This document shows, piece after piece, positions 4,453 to 10,278 of a stretch of DNA of 10,278 nucleotides. Every line of letters starts with the position of its first letter. Position 1 is the first letter of the stretch. The notes beneath the pieces are model-generated. The model worked only from the letters and a program-made list of their open reading frames with translations. It was not told the DNA's origin and searched no databases. The stretch comes from a bacterium (lineage in GTDB: Bacteria > Auribacterota > UBA3054). Location: positions 1 through 10,278 of the forward strand of contig JAFSWV010000109.1 in NCBI GenBank assembly GCA_017444325.1, given 5' to 3'. A program made the translations under genes and the position numbers.

Positions 4453-5433
4453 ATGGAAAACGCAGTTAAAAAGATCGCTATTCTAACTTCCGGCGGCGAC
4501 TGCCCCGGCATGAACCCCTGCATCAGGGCGGCCATCAGGACGGCTCTGGCCAGGGGACTCGAGATCTACGGGGTCAAGGACGGCCTCCAGGGCCTCATAG
4601 AGGACCGCTTCGTGAAACTCGAGGGCACTTACGCCTCCGGACTGTCATCCATTGGCGGAACGGTCCTGGGAACGGCCAGGAGCATGGAGTTCATGACGCC
4701 CGAAGGAAGAGCTAAGGCGGCCGAGAACGTAAGACGGCGCGGAATAGAAGCGCTTGTCATTATGGGCGGCGACGGCTCCTTCAGGGGAGGTTCCGCCTTG
4801 TGCCAGGAGCAGGGGATCCATTTCGCGGGTCTGCCCTGCACCATCGATAACGACATGTACGGAACGGACTACACCATTGGTTTCCATACGGCGCTTAACA
4901 CCATCGTCGAGGCGGTGGACAAAGTGAGGGATACCGCGAGATCCCACCACAGGCTCTTTTTCGTGGAGACCATGGGGCGTCATTCCGGCGCGCTGGCGGT
5001 GGCCGCGGCCGTTGCGACCGGCGCCGACGCCGTTCTGATCCCGGAAACTAAGACTGACCTGCCGGCCCTGGCTGAGAAGATCAAGAAGTCTTTCGCCAAA
5101 GCCCACAAGAGTTTCATCGTGATCGTGGCGGAAGGCGACGAGGCCGGAGACGCCATCAGCGTAGAAAAGAAAGTCAGAGAGCTTTCCGGCGTGGAAGGCA
5201 GAGTCTGCGTCCTGGGGCATATCCAGAGAGGCGGTTCTCCCTGCGCCTTCGACAGGATCCTTGCTTCCGTATTAGGGTATCGCGCGGTGGAAGCGCTCTG
5301 CGAAGGCAAGAAGAACATTTTCCTGGGCGTCAAGGAAGACAAGGTCACAATAACGCCCATCGAAGAGATCATAGGAAAAAAGAAGCCTTTCAAGAAGAAC
5401 TTCCTGGAAGTAGCCGACGTGCTCTGCACATAA
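4453..5433 (+). CDS. pfkA: 6-phosphofructokinase (PfkA family, probably ATP-dependent)
   Basis: This is a 326-aa protein, close to E. coli PfkA (320). It phosphorylates fructose 6-phosphate to fructose 1,6-bisphosphate, the committed step of glycolysis. Visible motifs: GGDCPGM (14-20); MGGDGSF (104-110), with Gly108 as in ATP-using enzymes rather than the Asp of PPi-using ones; TIDND (130-134) with catalytic Asp132; METMGRHSG around 172-179; and GHIQRGGSP (255-263). Arg in NPCIRAAIR and in EDR match the E. coli effector-site arginines. Oddity: residue 129, just before TIDND, is Cys, whereas ATP enzymes usually have Gly and PPi enzymes Lys. Phosphoryl-donor choice is therefore probable, not certain. 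It starts 3 nt after the DUF386 gene and no good ribosome site is seen, suggesting coupled translation. Confidence 0.94.
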   Translation: MENAVKKIAILTSGGDCPGMNPCIRAAIRTALARGLEIYGVKDGLQGLIEDRFVKLEGTYASGLSSIGGTVLGTARSMEFMTPEGRAKAAENVRRRGIEALVIMGGDGSFRGGSALCQEQGIHFAGLPCTIDNDMYGTDYTIGFHTALNTIVEAVDKVRDTARSHHRLFFVETMGRHSGALAVAAAVATGADAVLIPETKTDLPALAEKIKKSFAKAHKSFIVIVAEGDEAGDAISVEKKVRELSGVEGRVCVLGHIQRGGSPCAFDRILASVLGYRAVEALCEGKKNIFLGVKEDKVTITPIEEIIGKKKPFKKNFLEVADVLCT

Positions 5434-5448
5434 ATTGGAAATTTTGTT

Positions 5449-6201
5449 ATGGCTGAAGGAAAACTTTACATCATAGGCGCCGGGCCTGGCGATCCCGAGC
5501 TTCTGACCATCAAGGCCGCGCGCCTTCTGGAGGAGTGCGACGTCATGTTCCATGACGAGCCGATGGCCGAAGAACTTTTGGCTTACGCGAAGAAGGCCAA
5601 GCTTGTGTCTTTATCAGGTGAAAGCGACGGCGAGACCATCTCCGCCGAGGCTGTGAAGGCTGTGATAGAGGCTGTGAAGAGCGGCAAATCCGTGGCTGTG
5701 CTTCTGGAAGGCGACCCGTTCATATTCGGGATCGGCGCGGAAGTGGCGAGGAAAGCCGTGGCGGCCGGCTGCAAGTTCGAGCTGGTGCCGGGCATCACGT
5801 CCGCCTCGGCCGCGGCGATCTACGCCGGCATTCCTCTGACTTACAGAGGCTATGCCTCGACCTTGGCTTTCGCAATAGGGCACTCTAGCCTGAACAGGCG
5901 CTACACCGACATAGACTGGCCGAGAGTAGCCATTGGCATGCAGACCTTGGTTTTCTTCATCAACGAGGAATCGCTCTCCATGGTGATAGAAAAGCTTATT
6001 GCCAACGGGCGCGACCCGAGAACGCCGGCGGCCATCGTAAGTTCCGGCACGCGCAAAGACCAGAGCACCATCGCCGGGACCTTAGGGGAATTGAGGGCCA
6101 TGACGGAGGACGAGCGCGAGAGCGCCAAGATCCCGATGCCGGCCGTTCTCATAGTCGGCGACGTGGTAGGTTTGAGATCTGAATTGAAGTGGTTTGAATA
6201 G
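5449..6201 (+). CDS. SUMT/CobA-like tetrapyrrole methylase-family SAM-dependent methyltransferase, divergent
   Basis: This 250-aa protein is full length for uroporphyrinogen-III C-methyltransferase (SUMT), which methylates the macrocycle at C2 and C7 for siroheme and cobalamin. The SAM-binding loop GAGPGDPELLTIKAARLL (10-27) is intact, as are VPGITSASAAAIYAGIPLT (113-131) and a late SSGTRKDQ motif. Several SUMT substrate or catalytic motifs are altered. The usual DRLV is D36-E-P-M. RLKGGDPFIFGRGGEE is LLEGDPFIFGIGAEV (85-99), losing the Arg, the Lys and one Gly. The usual VFYMG is VFFIN (168-172). No other tetrapyrrole gene is present; the neighbours are pfkA (15 nt upstream) and murJ (1 nt downstream). 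Fold and cofactor are confident, substrate is not, so no symbol is given. It may be a degenerate SUMT or an enzyme with a different substrate. Confidence 0.82.
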   Translation: MAEGKLYIIGAGPGDPELLTIKAARLLEECDVMFHDEPMAEELLAYAKKAKLVSLSGESDGETISAEAVKAVIEAVKSGKSVAVLLEGDPFIFGIGAEVARKAVAAGCKFELVPGITSASAAAIYAGIPLTYRGYASTLAFAIGHSSLNRRYTDIDWPRVAIGMQTLVFFINEESLSMVIEKLIANGRDPRTPAAIVSSGTRKDQSTIAGTLGELRAMTEDERESAKIPMPAVLIVGDVVGLRSELKWFE

Positions 6202-6202
6202 G

Positions 6203-7807
6203 ATGACGGAAGGAAGCGAAAGTCGGCGGAAAATGACCAGAGCGGCGGGAGTGAACAGTTTCTTCACGACCTTAAGCCGCATTTTCGGTCTCGTCAGGGA
6301 TATGCTGATGGCGAATTATTTCGGCACCGGTTTCTGCTGTTCCGCCTTCGTCACCGCTTTCACTCTGCCCAACCTTTTGAGGAGGCTTTTCGGCGAGGGC
6401 GCCCTCGCTTCCGTTTTCGTTCCGCAGTTCGCCCAGGTCATGCAGGAAAAAGGCAGGGAGGAAGCTTACAAGTGCGCTTCCATGACGCTCTCCTGGCTGG
6501 CGGTCATTCTCACTTCCATCACGATAGTCGTGGCGGCCGTCTCTCTGGCGGCTGTGCCGTTCCTTGATTTCTCGCCGAAGTGGCGTTTGACGGCTCTCTT
6601 GATCGCCGTCATGATGCCGTACTGCATCTTCATTTGCCTGACGGCTCTTTGCGGCGCCATGCTGAATACCTTGGGACACTTCAGCATGCCGGCTCTGGCT
6701 CCGGTCTTCTTGAACATCTGCATCATCACGACGGTCTGGATCGGCGCCTTCTTCTGCAAGACCGGGTCTCAGGCGCACATCTTCTACGCCGCTTTTGGCG
6801 TACTCTTAGGCGGCCTGGCGCAATTGGCTTTGCAGATCCCGGAACTCTGGAAGAGGGGATACCGCTTCAAGTTTTCCATTCCCTTTGATCATCCCTTCGT
6901 CAAAAAGATCGTGACCGTCATGATGCCGGCCGTCCTCGGCACGGGCGTGGCGCAGATAAACATTATGGTGGACCGCTACCTCGCTAACTCCGTCAATGAG
7001 CGCGGTGCGGCCGTTCTCTACAACGCCGACAGACTGGTGGAATTTCCGCTCGGCATCTTCGGCGTGGCGCTGGCTGTGGCGGCGCTGCCGGTCTTAAGCT
7101 TCGCGCACGCCCAAGGCGACAAGGACCGCTTCAAGGATGCGCTAGGCTTTTCTTTAAGGCACTCAAGTTTCGTCATGATTCCCGCCATGTGCGGCCTCAT
7201 GATCCTGGGCGAACCGATCATCCGATTGCTTCTGGAGCACGGCGAATTCACGGCGGAGAGCACTTCCTACACCGCCAAGGCGCTCTTCTATTACACGCTG
7301 GGATTGCCGGGCTTCGCGATCGTCAAGATCCTGGTGCCGGCCTTCTACGCCGCCAAGGACACCAAGACGCCCGTCATCATCGGCCTGGCCATGATGGTCC
7401 TGAACCTTACGCTGAACCTTATTCTGATGCACTTCATGGAGGAAAGGGGCCTGGCGCTGGCGACGGCCATCAGCACGTACATCAACATCACGCTTCTTTT
7501 GTTCTTCCTGAGGAAGAAGTGCGGGCCCTTGGGCCTTACCAACGTTACGCTTTCTTTTGTCAAGACGATCTTCAGCAGCCTTCTGATGTCGCTGGCTATA
7601 ATCGCCGCTTCGAAGCTTCTGAGCGACCATTTGCCGGAGCAGGGGACGTTCTTAGCCAAGTTCTTATTGGTCGTCATTCCCATTATGACGGGACTCTTTG
7701 TTTACGCCATGTCCGCCCTCATATTGAAGCAGGACGAATGGAAGGAACTTTTCAAAGCCTACTTCAGGGGATCCAAGAAATCCAAAACCAAATCGAATAA
7801 CAAATAA
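6203..7807 (+). CDS. murJ: Lipid II flippase MurJ (MOP/MviN family)
   Basis: This 534-aa inner-membrane protein has many hydrophobic helices, consistent with the 14-helix MurJ fold. MurJ exports lipid II for peptidoglycan synthesis. LSRIFGLVRD (24-33) supplies the two conserved arginines of helix 1. TLPNLLRRLFGEGALASVFVP follows from ~54, and YNADRLVEFPLGIFGVALA matches the central motif with the essential Arg after Asp. The C-terminus is Lys-rich and cytoplasmic. The residue aligning with E. coli Asp39 is Ser47 (CCSAFV in place of TDAFF). I prefer the ATG at 6203, just after the upstream stop (TAG 6199-6201). An ATG at 6233 (MTRAAGVNSFF) also fits the family and has GGCGGA upstream. A TTG at 6194 is less likely. 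It is likely co-transcribed with the preceding genes. Confidence 0.95.
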   Translation: MTEGSESRRKMTRAAGVNSFFTTLSRIFGLVRDMLMANYFGTGFCCSAFVTAFTLPNLLRRLFGEGALASVFVPQFAQVMQEKGREEAYKCASMTLSWLAVILTSITIVVAAVSLAAVPFLDFSPKWRLTALLIAVMMPYCIFICLTALCGAMLNTLGHFSMPALAPVFLNICIITTVWIGAFFCKTGSQAHIFYAAFGVLLGGLAQLALQIPELWKRGYRFKFSIPFDHPFVKKIVTVMMPAVLGTGVAQINIMVDRYLANSVNERGAAVLYNADRLVEFPLGIFGVALAVAALPVLSFAHAQGDKDRFKDALGFSLRHSSFVMIPAMCGLMILGEPIIRLLLEHGEFTAESTSYTAKALFYYTLGLPGFAIVKILVPAFYAAKDTKTPVIIGLAMMVLNLTLNLILMHFMEERGLALATAISTYINITLLLFFLRKKCGPLGLTNVTLSFVKTIFSSLLMSLAIIAASKLLSDHLPEQGTFLAKFLLVVIPIMTGLFVYAMSALILKQDEWKELFKAYFRGSKKSKTKSNNK

Positions 7808-7829
7808 CAATCAACATAAAGCATAAACT

Positions 7830-8702
7830 ATGACCCGCTTCACTTCCCTAACAATTGCCATAATTTTGGCCGCCCTCGTTTCGCAAGCCGAAAACGAAAG
7901 TCCGATCTTCAATTACGAAAGACCGACCAACCAGGACCTCCTCAACACCAAGTGCGATCTGGAAAAATATCCCGACGCCGACACGGTCATCATGTTCCTG
8001 CATGAAGGCAGCCAGTACCAGGAAGACGGCACCGGCATCAGCGTCTGCGACGAATGCATCAAAGTGCTGACGGAGCCCGGCAAGCGCGACAGCCTGGTCG
8101 CGAGCTTGAGCTACAACGCGGCCTACGGCACGTCTTATTTCGTGAGAGTGACCATAATCAAGCCGGACGGCAGGGAAGTGCCAATCGACGTCACGAAATC
8201 CGAGACCATGATCGACACCAGCCAGATGAGCTCCAACATCTACGACCCGGCCTCCAAGATTGTGCAATTAAGCCTGCCCGGCCTGGAAGTGGGCGACATC
8301 TACAGGCTCGAGTCGATCGACGTGATCAACAAAGCCAGGATGAAAGACACCTGGTCAGGCGGCTTCGTCGGAGAGTTCATGTCTCCCCTGCAGAAAGAGA
8401 CCATCGAGGTTTACGCTCCGAAAGCGAAACCTCTGGCTTACATCACCAAGCGCTTCGAGATCCCCGGCACTATCGTTGAGAAGAAAGAGGAAGTGGGAGA
8501 TTTGATCCACTACAGCTGGGAAGTAAAAGACGTTCCCCAGATCTTCCCGAACCCGCCATGGCGCCCTTCTACGTCGCCTGCCAGCGCTACTATTTCGGAA
8601 CCATCCCGAGCTGGGAAGTCATCTCCAAGTGGTACATCGATCTCTGCGAGCCGAGGATGGCCGTCACCACTCCTGAAATGGAAACGCTCGCCAAAGAGCT
8701 GA
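7830..8702 (+). pseudogene. N-terminal part of a secreted DUF3857-transglutaminase protein, frame broken near 8549
   Basis: The frame opens with a signal peptide: MTR, a hydrophobic core (LTIAIILAALV) and a likely cleavage after SQA at residue 20, so export to the periplasm or beyond is expected. Residues ~35-240 are a DUF3857-type beta domain, including RVTIIKPDGREVPIDVT and KIVQLSLPGLEVGDIYRLE. Homology continues to DVPQIFP (residues 234-240), after which this frame turns into low-complexity Ser/Pro/Lys sequence and stops at 8702. The true continuation lies in the -1 frame from 8549, so about 50 codons at the end are not real protein. The gene starts 22 nt after murJ with no visible Shine-Dalgarno sequence and is probably in the same transcript. 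Whether it is a genuine mutation or a sequencing/assembly error cannot be told from sequence. Confidence 0.75.
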
Positions 8703-10278
8703 CCGAAGGCAAAGAGACGATCCGCGAGAAAGCCGAAGCGCTGCACCGCTGGGTCGCCAAGCAGGTCCGCTACAGCGGCCTCACGACCGAGACCGTCGCC
8801 CCCGGCTACGAGCCGCACGACGTCAAGATAACCTTCGAGAACCGCTACGGCGTCTGCCGCGACAAGGCCGCCCTGCTCTGCACTCTGCACCGCATGGCCG
8901 GGCTGGAAGCTTATCCCGTTTTGATCCTGGTCGGTCCCAAGAAAGATCAGGATTCACCCAACCCCTGGTTCAACCACGCAATCAACGCCGTCGTGGACGA
9001 GAAGGGCGAATACATCATCATGGACCCGACGCCCGAGACCGAGAAGAATCTCGTTCCGCCTTACGAAGCGGACACCAGCTACCTCATCTGCAGGCCGGAA
9101 GGCGAAACGCTCATGACCATGCCCCAGGAGCCGGTCGAAGACAATATGGCCACCGAAGTCTTAAAAGGCAAATTCGACAAGGAAGGCAACCTCATTGCTG
9201 AACTTACGAGCGTTTACACCGGCATCAACGACACGAACGTCAGGGGCAGCTACCTGAGAGCCAAGGAAGAGGAGAAGAAGGCTATGGTCGAGAGCCTCCT
9301 CGGCGCGATCTTCGGCGCCACCGAGCTTTTCGATTATGAGATCACGCCCAAGGATCTCCACGACATGAGCCAGCCCTTCACGCTGAAAGTCAGATTCAAA
9401 GCCACGGGCCTTATGACGGAACAGGACGGCTACTATGTCCTTGACAGCCTTTACTCCATGGCGGCCTACAGCACTGTCTGCCCGATCATCCTCTCCAGGA
9501 TGTCCACCAGCCTTGACAAGCGCCGCTTCCCGATGAAAATGGCCGCCACCTGCGGAACGGCTTGCTACTGCGAGCTCGACATGACGGACATGGAGCTTAC
9601 GGATTTCTCCCTGCCCGAGTATCCCGTCTTCGATACTCCGGAAATTTTCTACAAGCAGACCGTAGCCGTTACCAACGGTATCCTCTACGCCGGTATGCGC
9701 CAGGAAGCCAGGAAGAAAGAAATGCCGGCTGAAGCTTACCAGACTTTGAAGGATTACAAGAAGTTCAGCCAGAGCGCCGGCTACAAGCGCATCTTCGCCA
9801 AGAACGCCAAGGATCCCTATCAGGGCCAGCACGTCCTAATAGTGGACGACGACTTCACCTACGAAGTCATAGACGAAAGCACCGTCAAAACGAAAAGCGT
9901 CGTCACGAAGAAGATCCTCGACTACGCCGGCAAGAAAGCCAATTCCGAACTGCACTTCTACTACTGCCCACAGAACACCGAGATCAGCCTGACCAACATG
10001 TACGTCGAACTCGAGGACGGCACGGTGAGAAGAGTGGTCGATTCCGAGATCAACGTCATGGACGCCGACTGGAAAGCCAGTGCTCCCCGCTACCCCGACA
10101 TCAAGCACATCGTCGTGACTCTGCCGGGCACCGACATCGGCACGACCGTGCACTATGAATGCGAGCGCGTGACGAAAGATCTTCCCCTGATCTCCGGCTC
10201 CATCTATTTCGAGCCCAGCGAACCGATACTCCATCACCGCTACGCCGTAATAATCCCCGAAGGCATGAAGCTCGAGAC
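8549..10278 (+). pseudogene. Continuation of the DUF3857-transglutaminase protein: transglutaminase-like core plus second DUF3857-type domain, runs off the window
   Basis: This frame is open, without a stop, from 8549 to the window end and continues EPAMAPFYVACQRYY, the expected sequel to DVPQIFP. Counting from the ATG at 8558, a transglutaminase-like core is complete: Cys100 in RYGVCRDKAALL, His140 in WFNHAINAVV and Asp156 in IIMDPTPE form the papain-like triad. A beta-rich domain follows. From about 9820 a second DUF3857-like domain begins (HVLIVDDDFTYEVIDEST; HIVVTLPGTDIGTTVHYE), echoing the N-terminal one. Proteins with this layout are exported and usually lack a defined substrate; amide cleavage or crosslinking is only suggested by the triad. 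The ATG at 8558 has no ribosome site, so independent translation is unlikely. Long minus-strand frames across this stretch are codon-bias shadows. Confidence 0.8.

Noticed and set aside
4645..5220. 191-codon minus-strand frame
   Set aside because: Shadow of pfkA caused by GC-rich codon bias.
8541..8560. Programmed -1 ribosomal frameshift
   Set aside because: There is no slippery heptamer in the zero frame and no obvious strong downstream stem; a 1-nt deletion or sequencing error is simpler.
8510..10237. Three successive minus-strand frames (8510-8890, 9161-9832, 9836-10237)
   Set aside because: They lie opposite a continuous plus-strand frame with a complete transglutaminase triad and have no family motifs or ribosome sites.
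1..10278. CRISPR array, insertion sequence or transposase
   Set aside because: No regularly spaced repeats with unique spacers and no transposase-like coding sequence were seen.

Overview
The window looks like a Gram-negative bacterial chromosome segment. Two features suggest a PVC-type lineage, possibly Lentisphaerota or Kiritimatiellota: an FGE/sulfatase-modifying-fold protein and a secreted DUF3857/transglutaminase protein. This taxonomic guess is low confidence and rests on gene content only. The first ~900 bases are clearly AT-rich. From ~1200 onward the sequence is GC-richer with strongly GC-biased third codon positions, so the left edge may be a separately acquired segment.

Left edge (1-1203): the 3' end of an FGE-fold gene, then ~310 bases without a gene that carry five separate inverted repeats, then a HigB toxin gene and a HigA antitoxin gene. 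The 93-nt gap between toxin and antitoxin holds a near-consensus promoter (TTGATT-17-TATAAT) whose spacer contains a perfect 12-bp palindrome.

Minus-strand translation-factor operon (2736-1211): efp (elongation factor P, with the modifiable Lys in KPGKG), followed after 2 nt by epmA (EF-P lysyltransferase). It is driven by an extended -10 promoter (TTGCGC-17-TATAAT). A sugar-phosphate nucleotidyltransferase gene runs divergently from it. That gene ends at a strong, apparently bidirectional terminator that it shares with a convergent tRNA-Lys(CTT) gene on the minus strand.

Plus-strand run (3927-10278): an extended -10 promoter precedes five tightly spaced genes. They are a YhcH/YjgK/YiaL (DUF386) protein, 6-phosphofructokinase, a SUMT/CobA-like SAM-dependent methyltransferase with degenerate substrate motifs, the lipid II flippase MurJ, and a secreted DUF3857-transglutaminase-DUF3857 protein that runs off the window. 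Gaps are 3, 15, 1 and 22 nt, so co-transcription is likely. The last gene is split by an apparent 1-nt deletion near 8549.

Most of the window is housekeeping. I do not see a clearly new multi-gene system. The points most worth a second look are the hairpin cluster at 239-424, the promoter layout of the higBA pair, the divergent SUMT-like enzyme, the Cys in the PFK phosphoryl-donor selectivity position, and the frameshifted tandem DUF3857 protein.
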